Assembly: GCA_910583985.1 (NCBI GenBank)
Contig: CAJTYA010000003.1
Span: 62,001 to 126,000 of the forward strand
Reading direction: 5' to 3'
DNA: 64,000 bases
DNA from: an uncultured Alistipes sp.
GTDB taxonomy: Bacteria > Bacteroidota > Bacteroidia > Bacteroidales > Rikenellaceae
Below the pieces are notes generated by a model. It had not been told where the DNA came from, did no database searches, and saw only the letters and a program-made list of their open reading frames with translations. A program made the translations under genes and the position numbers. This document shows, piece after piece, positions 27,651-37,131 of the stretch. Numbering within the stretch: the first letter of the stretch is position 1; each line of letters begins with the position of its first letter.

Positions 27651-27671
27651 CCGCGGAAAATTTCTCCGCGG
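27651..27671 (+). promoter_or_regulatory. Stem-loop in the leader of the pyruvate carboxylase B-type gene
   Basis: Perfect seven-base stem CCGCGGA (27651-27657) with TCCGCGG (27665-27671), seven-base loop, in the 5' leader. No T-run follows, so it is not a simple terminator; role unknown. Confidence 0.35.
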
Positions 27672-27740
27672 GCCCGGTCCGCCCCTTTCCGAGATAAGAC
27701 CTTATAAATAACAATAACCAATCGAAGTAAGCACTGAACT

Positions 27741-29630
27741 ATGGCACAGAAACTTTTAATCAGAGACTTGACGCTGCGCGACGGACAGCAGTCGGCTTTC
27801 GCCACCCGTATGAAACAGGAGCAGATCGACCGCGTGCTGCCGTTCTACAAGGATGCGAAATTTTATGCGATGGAAGTGTGGGGCGGAGCCGTTCCCGATT
27901 CCGTGATGCGCTATCTGGGCGAAAATCCGTGGGACCGCCTCGAAAAAATCAAGGCCGTCGTGGGCGACGTCTCCAAGCTGACCGCTCTCTCTCGCGGCCG
28001 CAACCTGTTCGGCTATGCGCCCTATACCGATGAAATCATCGACGGCTTCTGCCGCAACGCCATCGAATCGGGGCTGGGCATCATGCGTATCTTCGATGCG
28101 CTCAACGACGTCAACAACGTCAAGTCGACGATCAAATACGTCAAGAAATACGGCGGTATCGCCGACTGTGCCGTCTGCTATACGATCGACCCGCACTTCA
28201 CCGGCATGGAGCGTTTCAAGGCCATGCTCAAGGGCAAGAAACTGCCCAAGGCCGTCTTCACTGACGAGTATTTCCTGAGCAAGGCGCAGCAGATGGCCGC
28301 GCTGGGCGCCGATATGATTACGATCAAGGACATGAGCGGGCTCATTCCGCCCAAGCGCGTTTCGGGCCTCATCAAGCTGTTCAAGAAGCATCTTTCGGTT
28401 CCGATCGACTTCCACACCCACTGTACGCCCGGCTACGGGCTGGCCTCGGTCGTGGCCGCCATCGAAGCGGGCGCCGATGTGGTCGACACCAATATCTGGA
28501 ACTTCGCCGGCGGTCCGGCGGCTCCGGCCATCGAGTTGATCTACATTTTCTGTAAGAAGATGGGCGTCGAGCTCGACATCGACATGGAAGCCGTGGCCAA
28601 GATCAACAAGGAGCTCTATACGATCCGCAAGGAGCTCGACGCGGTGGACGCCGTGAAGATCTTCCCCAATCCGTTCAACCCGCTCACCGACGAGCTGCCC
28701 GCGCATATCGATAAGGAGTTCGACCGGGCGGTCGCAGCGGCCCGCAGCGGCAACGAGGCCGAACTGATCGACGCATGCCATGCCATCGAGAAATATTTCA
28801 ATTTCCCGAAACCGAACGAACTGGTGCAGAAAGCCGAAATTCCGGGCGGTATGTACACCAACATGGTGGCCCAGCTCAAACAGCTCAAGTCCGAGTCGAT
28901 TCTCGAAAGCGCCATGCAGCTCATTCCGCGTGTGCGGCTCGATGCCGGTCTGCCGCCTCTGGTGACGCCTACCAGCCAGATCGTCGGCGCTCAGGCCGTC
29001 AACTGTGCGCTCGACATCAAGAACGGCAAACCGATGTATTCCAACGTATCGAACCAGTTCGTCAATCTCGTCAAGGGCGAATACGGCAAGACGCCGGTCG
29101 AAGTCGATCCCGAATTCCGTCTCAAGATCGCCGGGGTCCGCGAGGAAACGCCTTACGATACTTCCAAATACAAGATGCAGCCCAACCCCGTGCTCGAACA
29201 GTGCGGCGGCGTGAAGCTGGCCGAAAACGAAAAAGAGGTGCTCTTGCTCGAACTCTTCCCGCTGGTGGCCAAAAACTACCTGACCGAGGTGAAAAAGGCC
29301 CGTTATGCGGCTGCCAAGGCCAAGGAAGAGGCTGCCGCTCCGAAAGCCGCCGAAGCGCCGGCCGCGGCCGCTGCTGCGCCTGCTGCCGCGCCCAAGCCCG
29401 CCGCCGCTCCCATCACCGGGAACGTCGTGGCTTCGCCCATGCCGGGCCGCATTCTTCAGGTGCTCGTGGCGCCGGGCGATACGGTCGCCAAGGGACAGGA
29501 CGTGGTGATTCTCGAAGCCATGAAGATGGAAAACAGCATCATGTCCGACTATGCCGGTACCGTCAAACAGGTGCTCGTGGCCGAAGGCGAAACCGTAGCC
29601 GTCGATACGCCGCTGGTGGAAATCGCATAA
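27741..29630 (+). CDS. Pyruvate carboxylase subunit B-type carboxyltransferase with biotin domain
   Basis: A 629-residue protein joining a TIM-barrel carboxyltransferase to a biotin carrier domain, the architecture of PycB and of oxaloacetate decarboxylase alpha. The barrel starts with RDLTLRDGQQS (8-18), carries the carboxylated Lys196 in TIKDMSG, and the metal pair His225 and His227 in DFHTHCTPG. A PYC/OadA conserved domain follows, then an Ala/Pro-rich hinge (about 528-555), then the biotin domain with EAMKMENS. It interconverts pyruvate and oxaloacetate. No biotin carboxylase or OadB sodium pump is adjacent, so carboxylation with a distant subunit is the simplest reading (inference). Confidence 0.88.
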   Translation: MAQKLLIRDLTLRDGQQSAFATRMKQEQIDRVLPFYKDAKFYAMEVWGGAVPDSVMRYLGENPWDRLEKIKAVVGDVSKLTALSRGRNLFGYAPYTDEIIDGFCRNAIESGLGIMRIFDALNDVNNVKSTIKYVKKYGGIADCAVCYTIDPHFTGMERFKAMLKGKKLPKAVFTDEYFLSKAQQMAALGADMITIKDMSGLIPPKRVSGLIKLFKKHLSVPIDFHTHCTPGYGLASVVAAIEAGADVVDTNIWNFAGGPAAPAIELIYIFCKKMGVELDIDMEAVAKINKELYTIRKELDAVDAVKIFPNPFNPLTDELPAHIDKEFDRAVAAARSGNEAELIDACHAIEKYFNFPKPNELVQKAEIPGGMYTNMVAQLKQLKSESILESAMQLIPRVRLDAGLPPLVTPTSQIVGAQAVNCALDIKNGKPMYSNVSNQFVNLVKGEYGKTPVEVDPEFRLKIAGVREETPYDTSKYKMQPNPVLEQCGGVKLAENEKEVLLLELFPLVAKNYLTEVKKARYAAAKAKEEAAAPKAAEAPAAAAAAPAAAPKPAAAPITGNVVASPMPGRILQVLVAPGDTVAKGQDVVILEAMKMENSIMSDYAGTVKQVLVAEGETVAVDTPLVEIA

Positions 29631-29781
29631 TTTCGTTCCGTTTCCGCCTCGGCCCACAGTCCGTCTGCCGGACGGAATACCCGCGGCAGCCGCGCGAAGC
29701 GGTCGGATAGGGCGCTCCGGCGCAGCACATTCGCCGCGACGAAAACGGGAAAGGTGCCGGAACGAAAACGAATGAACTCCG

Positions 29782-29826
29782 AAAGGGGGGCGCACGCATG
29801 CAGCGTGTGCCCCCTTTATTTTTGAG
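29782..29826 (+). terminator. Terminator of the pyruvate carboxylase B-type gene
   Basis: Stem of about 15 pairs (29782-29797 with 29803-29817, one bulged G) followed by ATTTTTTG on the plus strand, about 150 bases after the stop codon. Confidence 0.85.
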
Positions 29827-29908
29827 ACAGGGGCTTCCCTGCCTCCGATTCTCCCTGCCCGTAATGTCCGGCAGCGGGTGCGGCAGCAGTGGCCGGTGTG
29901 TCGGGTGG

Positions 29909-30358
29909 GGGGAGAACGTACTGGAGGCGGCGGGCCGTCTGGCCGACCACCTGCTGACGCAGATTCCGTCCGGGAAAAGCATCGTCGAGGCGGGTCTTTA
30001 CCGAGGGATGCCGCCCAGCTCGATTCTCGAACCGATGGTGGCCCTGTACGACCGCACCGGCGACAAGCGCTATCTCGACTTCGCGGAATACATCGTCGCG
30101 CAATGGGAGACCGAGCACGGTCCCCATCTGATCGGCAAGGCGCTCGAAGGCGTGCCCGTCTCGCAGCGTTTCGTGCCGGACACGAAGCAGGAGGCTTGGT
30201 GGTCGTGGGACAACGGGCAGAAAGCCTGCGAAATGATGTCGTGCTACGACGGTCTGCTCGACCTGTACAAAATCACCGGCAAACCCGAATATCTGGAGGC
30301 CGTGCACAAGAGCGTGCGGAACATCCTCGACGAGGAGATCGACATCGCCGGTTCCGGT
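29909..30358 (+). pseudogene. Relic of a GH127-like (DUF1680) glycoside hydrolase gene
   Basis: About 150 codons in one frame encode the middle of a DUF1680 protein (beta-L-arabinofuranosidase-like, GH127 and relatives). The clear parts are SSILEPMVALYDRTGDKRYL, the EAWWSWDNGQKACEMMSCYD block, then GLLDLYKITGKPEYLEAVH and the IDIAGSG end. Full-length members have about 600 residues or more. The match stops at both sides: before it the frame reads terminator sequence, and after IDIAGSG the sequence becomes unrelated. No start codon lies at a sensible place. The frame has not yet gained a stop, so the decay is by end deletion rather than point nonsense. Similarity is from memory of the family, not a search. 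Confidence 0.7.
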
Positions 30359-31200
30359 CGTGCGACGACCTGTCTCGAAGACGTCGGCCTTGCGATACGT
30401 TTTGCCGCATGGATTTTCTTTGCGCGGTTGTTCGTTTCGATATACCGAAAAAGGCGCGTTCCACGGCGTGCTCCGGATAAACCTGTGCAGCGGCAGGACG
30501 GAGGATTCGGAAACGGATCGCGTCCTATGGCGTGGCGGCTATCGGGCAGCGAGCCGTCGCCGGAACGGAGCGGTCGGAGCCGTGTCGGAGGAACACTGTC
30601 GAGGCGGAAAAGCAAGGGTATTCTTTCGACGCATGCGCCCGACGTCGTTTCATAAAAAAATGCGGTCGCGTGAGGAAAAGCTTTCCTGCGACGGCGATCC
30701 CGCATCTTTCCCAAGCACGAGAACGAGGTGCAGGCCGTCGGACACCCTCGTTCCGCGATGCTGTCGCCGGGCCGTGAGCCATCCGACGGTTCGGCGCGAG
30801 CCGTCCGCCGATTCGGCCGGTTTGTGTACTTCGTCGAAAACGCAGGGCCCCGGATCATAACGAAACGCCTTCCGAACGATGCCTTTCATACGGTACGACC
30901 GCTGTCCTGCTTGCTGGGCGATGTTCGTAAGGTGCTTTTCCCGTGGGGTTTATGTTTTATCGCATCCTGTCGGTTTTTAAGGTCGCTTCCGGAGGCGGAA
31001 GACCGCGGTCTTTGATCGGCTCGGTTCCTTTCCTCCTGTGCCGAGATCGGTCGTTCGGCGAACAGGCCGTCGGGGATTCCGGGCCGGCCTTTCCGGCCGG
31101 GGCGGTACGGTACGACTCTTTAGTCCGACTCCTTCGTTTGACTTTTTCGTCCTGCCGATTATCCGGCCGCCGTGTCGTTCAGTCGGCGTCCCGTCCGGAA

Positions 31201-32127
31201 TCATTCTTTCCCCCAGATGCTCTCGCGGGTGTAGGGGCCGCCCTCGAACACGGCGAACGAGCCGTCCGTGATCCGGGTGCGGCGATCCAGCGCGGCGATG
31301 CGCATTCTGTCGTCCACATCCAGCGATATGTCCGACGCACCGAAATTTTCGCGGATGCGGTCCGGGTGCACCGATTTCGGAATGGCCGCGATTTCGCGCC
31401 CCATCAACCATGCGAGCACGACTTGGGCCGGCGTGCATCCGTGTTTCCGGGCGATGTCCCGCAGGACGGCGTCTTCGAGCACGGCGTTGCGGTGACTTCC
31501 CAACGGCGAGTAGGCCGTGACCGGAATGCCGTGCCGGTAACAGTAGTCCGCCAGCCGGTTCTGCTGCATGTAGGGGTGTACCTCGATCTGGTTCATTTCG
31601 GGCGTCCGGCAGGCGTTGCTTTGCACTTTTTCCAGCGCCTCGATGCTGAAATTCGATACCCCGATGTGGCGGGCTAGCTTTTTCGTCGCCATGTCCTCCA
31701 TGATTTCCCATGTCGCTTCGAGCGGGATTTCCTCCAGCGAGATCAGATCGTCCGTGCTGCGGGGCATCGACACGCCTTTGCGGAAGGCTATCGGCCAGTG
31801 GATCAGATACAGGTCGACGTAGTCCAGTCCGAGATCCGACAGGGTGCGCATCAGGGCCGGTTCGACCTCTTCGGGCGCATGGCTGCCGTTCCACAGTTTC
31901 GAGGTGACGAACAGTTCCTCACGCGCGACGACGCCCTGTGCGAAGAGGTCGCCGAGCGCGCGGCCCACCTCTTTCTCGTTGCCGTAAATCGCCGCACAGT
32001 CGATGTGCCGATACCCGACCCGGACCGCCTCGACGACGGCTCGGTATACTTCGTAGGGTTGCGCCCGCCATGTTCCGAGCCCCAAGAGAGGCATCCGGTC
32101 TCCGTTTTTGAACGTTATGCTTTTCAT
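31201..32127 (-). CDS. Aldo/keto reductase
   Basis: A 308-residue NADPH-dependent carbonyl reductase of the AKR superfamily. The catalytic tetrad is complete: Asp43 (HIDCA), Tyr48 (AAIYGNE), Lys77 (TSKLWN) and His110 (LIHWP). The cofactor region is AAIPKSVHPDRIRENFGA, which is the usual AKR signature. The start MKSITFKNGDRMPLLGLGTW is typical. It is closest in pattern to the AKR1/AKR2-like aldose reductase group. The substrate is unknown. It stands alone between two long spacers. Confidence 0.93.
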   Translation of the reverse strand: MKSITFKNGDRMPLLGLGTWRAQPYEVYRAVVEAVRVGYRHIDCAAIYGNEKEVGRALGDLFAQGVVAREELFVTSKLWNGSHAPEEVEPALMRTLSDLGLDYVDLYLIHWPIAFRKGVSMPRSTDDLISLEEIPLEATWEIMEDMATKKLARHIGVSNFSIEALEKVQSNACRTPEMNQIEVHPYMQQNRLADYCYRHGIPVTAYSPLGSHRNAVLEDAVLRDIARKHGCTPAQVVLAWLMGREIAAIPKSVHPDRIRENFGASDISLDVDDRMRIAALDRRTRITDGSFAVFEGGPYTRESIWGKE

Positions 32128-32929
32128 GTTTTTCGTTTTTTTGTTCCGTCGGAAATATGCGGCAAATATCGTGCTTTGTCGGAATTCCCGGAAATGATGT
32201 TCGCTTTTCGAAGGGGATAGGGTTGCGCCCCGTGTCCTTATTCTCGTCTTCCGTTCTCGCCCTTGTCTGCCGGACGTCGGTTCCGAGAGCGGCGCTCCGT
32301 CGGTCTTCCGTCGGTTCCGATGCCCCGCAACGCACGGGGGAGGCAGGCCTCACGGGAATGTCGGATCGGCTCCTCTCGTATTTTCAGCGAGCACCCCCAT
32401 TCCGCATGCAGCTTTTGTCCGGCCGGAGGCCTTTTGCTCCGATGCTCCGGATTGTCGAAAAGCGCGTGAGGACATTGCGATGTGCCTCCTCCCCTTGCGG
32501 CTGTCATGTTGCGGAGCGGATTCGACTGCGGATATTTTCTTTCGGACGGAACGTGTGAGTATCCGGGGGGGGAGGCGTCCGCCAAGGTTTCTCGGTCCGG
32601 GAAGTGGGCCGTGTCGTCTGACTTCGGAAAAAAGGCATGGTGCGGGATGCTGCTTTTCGTTTTGGGGGCTTCGTGTGTGAAACGGCGGGGCTGCGTAATC
32701 GCTTTCTTTTATGCAGGTTCGCTATGTGTTCGATGTGGACGGAAAGTTGCCGGATGACGCATTGATTCGGGTATTTATGTCCTCCGTTTCCCGGCATCGT
32801 TTTATGCCGTCCCGAAACGAATCGTGCCGTTTCGGGAAACGACCGGCATTTCCGCAACGAACGCCGGCCGCCCCTGCAACGGGCGGCCGGCATGCGTTAC
32901 GGTAAGATCGCGCCGAGGCGCGTCGGGCG
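32128..32929. other. Spacer between the GH2 gene and the aldo/keto reductase gene
   Basis: About 800 bases. The only structure seen is the strong hairpin at 32863-32891. Open frames are noise-like. Confidence 0.45.
32863..32891 (-). terminator. Strong hairpin downstream of the GH2 gene
   Basis: Perfect 11-base GC stem (32863-32873 with 32881-32891), seven-base loop, 38 bases after the GH2 stop codon. No T-run follows on the minus strand, so it may protect or end the mRNA in another way. Confidence 0.45.
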
Positions 32930-35530
32930 TTATTGCGCCATATTCCAGGAAGTTACCGTGGCGGGGCTCTCGATATTCATTTCCACGACGACGGTCTCGC
33001 CGGGATCGAGCCACAGGAAGTTGTCCGAGAGGTCGAGCCGGTCGGCCTCGCCGGGCACTTCGACGGATACGGCGACGGCCGGAACCGTCTCCGATACGTT
33101 GGTGATGCGCACCCTGTTTCTATCCTGTTCCACCCGGAGCGGGCATCGCGGCGCCTCGAAGATGGCGCCCTGTTTCGAATCGAAATTCTCGATGTACCAG
33201 TTCCGTCCCACGACGCGTCCCGATTCGTCCAGAATGTCGGTCTTGAAATAGAGCAGCGGCGAGGTCGTCTGTTCGCTGTCGAGCCGGATGGCCGGCAGCT
33301 TCTCCACTTGGGCGTCCGGAACGATTTCGTCCGTTCTTTCGTATACCTTGTTCATGCCGATGTCGTACACGTCGACGTGCAGCGTCGCGTTTTTCCCTTT
33401 GAGCGAGAGCGTGTCGTCGAGCAGGAAATAGGGCAGTTCCACCTCTTGCCGCGTCAGGTTGGTCCGGTCGAAAAGAATGACGGGTGCACAGGGGGACAGC
33501 GACCGTTTCACGAAGTAGTGGGTCGGTTTTTTTGCTCCGTAATAGTCGATGCTGCCCCACGAAAGGCCGGGGTAGACGTCGTTCACTTTGTAATAGAGCG
33601 CGCCCGTGGAACGTTCCGGCCACAGCGTGCGGGCCCGTTCGAGCGCCCTGCGCGTGCCGATGGTCTGGGCCAGTTGCGATCCCAGAATCACGTTGTCGAG
33701 CGAGGTGGGTTCGACGAAGAACGACACTTCGCGGAACAGACGCCTCATGTCCTGCCATGCGCCGAACGTGGGGGCGTGGTGTTCGAAGACGCTGTTGGGC
33801 GGCAGCGGGTAACGGAACGGCTCGCCGTTCATGTAACGCTCCATGCTCTCCTTGACCGGCAGCGACGGCATGCCGAACTCGCCCCAGAAGATCGCCTCCA
33901 TGTTCAGGGCGTTGTTCAGGTGCAGGTCCATCCACCAACTGTCGTGGTTGTGCTTGCTGCCGCCCCACGGCTCGCCGCGGTGGAAGGCCCTCGTGCCGTC
34001 GAGCTCGATCGACGCGCGTCCCATCATGTCGATCATCTCGCCGAAAGGCTCCGAGGATTCGTTGCCGCCGGCCCACAGCGCCAGCGAAGGATGGGTTCTT
34101 ATCCTCAACGTGTTGCGGATGACGGTCTCCCGCATCACATCCAGATTTTGCGTGTTGTGCGAGTTCCAGCACGTGGGCCACTCCTGCATGACCATCAGGC
34201 CCAGTTCGTCGCACAGATCGTAGAACGTATCGGTTTCCGACAATCCGCCGCCCCAAGCCCGCAACAGGTTCAGGTGTTGGTCTTTGGCTGTTTTCAGAAA
34301 ACGTTCGTACCGTTCGGGCGAGAGGTCCATCATCACGTCCATCAGGCACCAGTTGGCCCCTTTCATGAAGATGGGACGGCCGTTGACGACAAATGTCCAG
34401 TTGTACAGATCCTCGCGTGCTCCGCTCGGCAGCGGCCGCATCTCGATGGTCCGGATGCCGAAACGGAGACTCTGCACGTCCTTTACGCCGCTTCCGGCAT
34501 CGAGCGACACCGTGGCGGTGTACAATGGCTGTTCTCCATAGTCGTTGGGCCACCAGAGCTTCGGATCGTCGATTTCGAAGTCGAGGGCGAGCGTCCCGCT
34601 TTTCCCTTCGATGTCGTAGCGGTACGCCTGACTCTTCCCTTCGAAATTCTTCGGGGCGACGACGAGCCGCAGCGTTCCGCGCTCCACCTTTTCCGGCAGC
34701 GTGACCAGCAGCCTCATCGCCCCGTCCGTGTCGCGTGTGAAAACGCAGGGATGCTCGAACCGCCGATCGGGAACCTCCTGCAACACGACGTCCCGCCAAA
34801 TGCCCAGCGTCGGGATCTTGGCGTAATGCCAGCCGTACACGCAGTTCGCTACGACCGTGCCGATCCACGACGTGGCGAAGGGACTCGCCGCGGGGCCGAG
34901 GTACGGAATGGCTTCCAGGCGGACCTCCAGTTCGTTGTCGCCTTTTACGAGCTCGTCCCGGAGCATGAAGTCCGGTCCGCCGAACATGCCTTCGTGCCGG
35001 CCCAACTCCTTGCCGTTGAGGTATACGGTACATTTGTTCGCCACGCCGCCGAACGACAGCCTGACGTTTTTCCAGTTTCCGTCGTACCGGAAATTGCGCT
35101 TGAACCACCAGCCTTTGTAGGAATATTGTTCGGCGATCGAATCGTTCATGCCGACGGTGGGGTCCTCGATGACGTTCGCCGCCAGAAGCGCCGCATGGAC
35201 GCATCCGGGCACTTCGGCCGGGATGGCCGCCTTCCAGTCGGTCCTGTCGCCCGTATCTTCGACCATTTGCCACGTGCCGCCGAGCGACATTTCGTGCGGA
35301 GGACGGTATTTGCCTGCCGAACGGGGATTGATTTCGGTCATTCGTTCGCCCGGCATTTCCAAGGGCGAGGGACCGGCACGGAACGATTCGCGGTCTATGT
35401 CGTCCAGCGATTTCCCGCTCGCCGCAGGATGCTCCGTGGCGCCGCGGGCGACGTCTTGTCCCTGCATACCCGAAAAGAGGCATAAGGTCAGGGCCGTACA
35501 GATTAGGTTTCGTATCATTTCAGTAGTCAT
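32930..35530 (-). CDS. Exported GH2 family beta-mannosidase-like glycoside hydrolase
   Basis: An 866-residue exported GH2 enzyme. A signal peptide (MIRNLICTALTLCLFSGMQG) is followed by the sugar-binding domain (about 80-250, with VPGCVHAALL and YLNGKELGRHEGMF), the immunoglobulin-like domain, and a TIM barrel from about 370. The acid/base candidate is Glu491 (WAGGNESSE) and the nucleophile candidate Glu551 (FWGEFGMPSLP). C-terminal beta domains end the protein. The motifs RAWGGG and the overall order fit beta-mannosidase rather than beta-galactosidase. Substrate is likely mannan- or N-glycan-derived oligosaccharide (inference). ATG 35518 would place the signal peptide directly at the N-terminus and is an alternative start. 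No SusC/D genes are nearby. Confidence 0.9.
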   Translation of the reverse strand: MTTEMIRNLICTALTLCLFSGMQGQDVARGATEHPAASGKSLDDIDRESFRAGPSPLEMPGERMTEINPRSAGKYRPPHEMSLGGTWQMVEDTGDRTDWKAAIPAEVPGCVHAALLAANVIEDPTVGMNDSIAEQYSYKGWWFKRNFRYDGNWKNVRLSFGGVANKCTVYLNGKELGRHEGMFGGPDFMLRDELVKGDNELEVRLEAIPYLGPAASPFATSWIGTVVANCVYGWHYAKIPTLGIWRDVVLQEVPDRRFEHPCVFTRDTDGAMRLLVTLPEKVERGTLRLVVAPKNFEGKSQAYRYDIEGKSGTLALDFEIDDPKLWWPNDYGEQPLYTATVSLDAGSGVKDVQSLRFGIRTIEMRPLPSGAREDLYNWTFVVNGRPIFMKGANWCLMDVMMDLSPERYERFLKTAKDQHLNLLRAWGGGLSETDTFYDLCDELGLMVMQEWPTCWNSHNTQNLDVMRETVIRNTLRIRTHPSLALWAGGNESSEPFGEMIDMMGRASIELDGTRAFHRGEPWGGSKHNHDSWWMDLHLNNALNMEAIFWGEFGMPSLPVKESMERYMNGEPFRYPLPPNSVFEHHAPTFGAWQDMRRLFREVSFFVEPTSLDNVILGSQLAQTIGTRRALERARTLWPERSTGALYYKVNDVYPGLSWGSIDYYGAKKPTHYFVKRSLSPCAPVILFDRTNLTRQEVELPYFLLDDTLSLKGKNATLHVDVYDIGMNKVYERTDEIVPDAQVEKLPAIRLDSEQTTSPLLYFKTDILDESGRVVGRNWYIENFDSKQGAIFEAPRCPLRVEQDRNRVRITNVSETVPAVAVSVEVPGEADRLDLSDNFLWLDPGETVVVEMNIESPATVTSWNMAQ

Positions 35531-36274
35531 TTAAGAAGGGTCGGTCATCGGGTTCGCTCCGTGGGCGTCCGTTCGCGGTCCGTCCGCGCGGCGGGTACCG
35601 TCCCTGCCGGACGGCGATCGTTCGCAGCCGGACGCATGTAAGCCGAAACAAGATATGAAAATTTTCCCGTTCCGTAAAGCGGAAAGGCGATATGAAGCTG
35701 AGAATGCCGGATTCTGCGATTCTCCGAGACTGTCTTTCCCCGGAGTGCGGAGCGATTCGCCGAAGCCGCCGGAGAGGTCGTTCCGGAATGCCGTTTCTGC
35801 ATCGGGTAGGCTCGCATTTCCCTCCGTACGACGAGTGAATGATCCACGCGAAAAGTTCGCTGCCGGACCGGTTGCCGGATACCCCATCGCCCCGCCCCGT
35901 CGATCGTCGGTCGATTCGGAAAGAAAACGGAGGATGCGTGCGGAGGATGCGGAAAATGCTTTGTCCAGATCTGCGTGACGGCTTGGAGCGAAATGAAAAA
36001 GGCGCTCCGATAGGGCTTTACAGACAAACCTTCGCAGAAAGGCTTCGGCTATTCGACCATCGAAAAGAGGATGCCTCTGTGTAGGGGTGAATGGATGGCT
36101 AAAACTTTTTCAACCTGGATGCAAAATTATTTTGCGTTCGAATTCAAACTTTGTGAAAAGTTGGAGCTATTTATTGTCATCCGAGGTCTTTTATAAAACA
36201 TCACAGCGCGATTGAAATTTCGCGCTGTGATGTTTAAAATTGCTTCGTTTCGACGAATTTTGCTTCGAAGTACT
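35531..36274. other. Spacer upstream of the GH2 gene
   Basis: About 740 bases. GC-rich to about 36060, then AT-rich with the DUF2795 terminator at 36196-36235. No gene is recognised. Confidence 0.45.
36190..36236 (-). terminator. Terminator of the DUF2795 gene
   Basis: Perfect 15-base stem (36196-36210 with 36221-36235), ten-base loop; on the minus strand the arm ends in TTT and is followed by TATAAAAG. Both strands could use it. Confidence 0.8.
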
Positions 36275-36496
36275 TTAGTATTCCTCCTCATTAAAGAAGA
36301 AGTCGTCCTTGCTCGGATAGTCGGGCCAGATGTCTTCGATGCTTTCGTAGGTTTCGCCTTCGTCTTCGATTTCGTTAAGGTTTTCGATGACTTCGAGCGG
36401 GGCGCCCGAACGGGTGGCGTAGTCGATGAGTTCGTCTTTGGAGGCAGGCCAAGGCGCGTCTTCGAGTTTCGAAGCCAACTCTAATGTCCAGTACAT
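36275..36496 (-). CDS. DUF2795 domain protein
   Basis: A 73-residue acidic protein of the DUF2795 family, short proteins of unknown function common in Bacteroidota. The core is WPASKDELIDYATRSGAPLE followed by VIENLNEIEDEGETYESIED. It begins MYWTLELASKLEDAP. A -7 box lies 42 bases upstream and a strong terminator follows, so it is probably a single-gene unit. Confidence 0.85.
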   Translation of the reverse strand: MYWTLELASKLEDAPWPASKDELIDYATRSGAPLEVIENLNEIEDEGETYESIEDIWPDYPSKDDFFFNEEEY

Positions 36497-36537
36497 GATT
36501 CTATTAGGTTTTTAGTTGTTTTCCGATGTTTCGTTCG

Positions 36538-36545
36538 CAAAAATA
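36538..36545 (-). promoter_or_regulatory. -7 box (TATTTTTG) for the DUF2795 gene
   Basis: A full match to TAnnTTTG on the minus strand, between the end of the adenosyltransferase gene and the DUF2795 start. Confidence 0.45.
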
Positions 36546-36554
36546 TAAATTTTT

Positions 36555-37112
36555 TCATTTGTCGTACACCCAGTACGATTCTTTTACGCCGAAATCGTCG
36601 GATAATTTTCGCCCCAGCACATAGAGGTAGTCCGAGAGGCGGTTGATGTACGGTACGACGTAGGGATCGACGGTATGTTCGTCGGCGAGCGAAAGGACTC
36701 TGCGTTCGCTCCGGCGGCATACGGTCCGGCAGATGTGGCAGAGCGAAACGGCCGGATGACCGCCCGGCAGCGTGAATTTGTCGATGGGGCGCAGCGCGGC
36801 CTGTATCGTGTCGATCTCCCGTTCGAGGAAGTCGATTTGTCCGACTCCGAATGCCGGCAGGTATTTGCGGGCATCCCCTTCGGTGGCCAGACGGGCCGAC
36901 AGGCGCATCAGATGGTCGAGCACGTCCAGCAACGTCTGCCTGTATGTTTCGAACGGCGGACGTTCGGGCAGGTTGTCTCTCAGGTAGGCGATCTGGGCCG
37001 ACAGCTCGTCGACCGTGCCGTAGGCTTCCAGTCGGGGGTGGTTCTTGGGAACGCGCTGCCCGCCGACGAGCGACGTGGTTCCCTTGTCTCCGGTTTTCGT
37101 GTATACTTTCAT
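36555..37112 (-). CDS. Cob(I)yrinic acid a,c-diamide adenosyltransferase, PduO type
   Basis: A 185-residue PduO/MMAB-type adenosyltransferase that makes adenosylcobalamin from cob(I)alamin and ATP. The N-terminal ATP loop YTKTGDKGTTSLVGGQRV (4-21), the RRSERRV block and NRLSDYLYVLGRKL near the C-terminus are the family hallmarks. Adenosylcobalamin is the cofactor of methylmalonyl-CoA mutase, so it fits the propionate-type carboxylase at 10324-12200 (inference). It starts 19 bases after the methyltransferase-like gene on the same strand. Confidence 0.94.
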   Translation of the reverse strand: MKVYTKTGDKGTTSLVGGQRVPKNHPRLEAYGTVDELSAQIAYLRDNLPERPPFETYRQTLLDVLDHLMRLSARLATEGDARKYLPAFGVGQIDFLEREIDTIQAALRPIDKFTLPGGHPAVSLCHICRTVCRRSERRVLSLADEHTVDPYVVPYINRLSDYLYVLGRKLSDDFGVKESYWVYDK

Positions 37113-37131
37113 GGCTGCGAAATATGACGGT

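Larger units (their letters stand above)
29631..31200. other. Long spacer holding a terminator and a gene relic
   Basis: About 1.57 kb. It contains the terminator at 29782-29826 and the GH127-like relic at about 29909-30358. From 30360 to 31200 I see no gene, promoter box or RNA; the open frames are noise. Confidence 0.55.

Noticed and set aside
27756..29795. A 679-codon frame on the minus strand, opposite the PycB-type gene
   Set aside because: It is an antisense shadow of a well-supported gene, with no domain of its own.
32933..35485. Frames of 787 and 850 codons overlapping the GH2 gene on both strands
   Set aside because: They are shadows of the GH2 gene, whose signal peptide and catalytic residues are clear.
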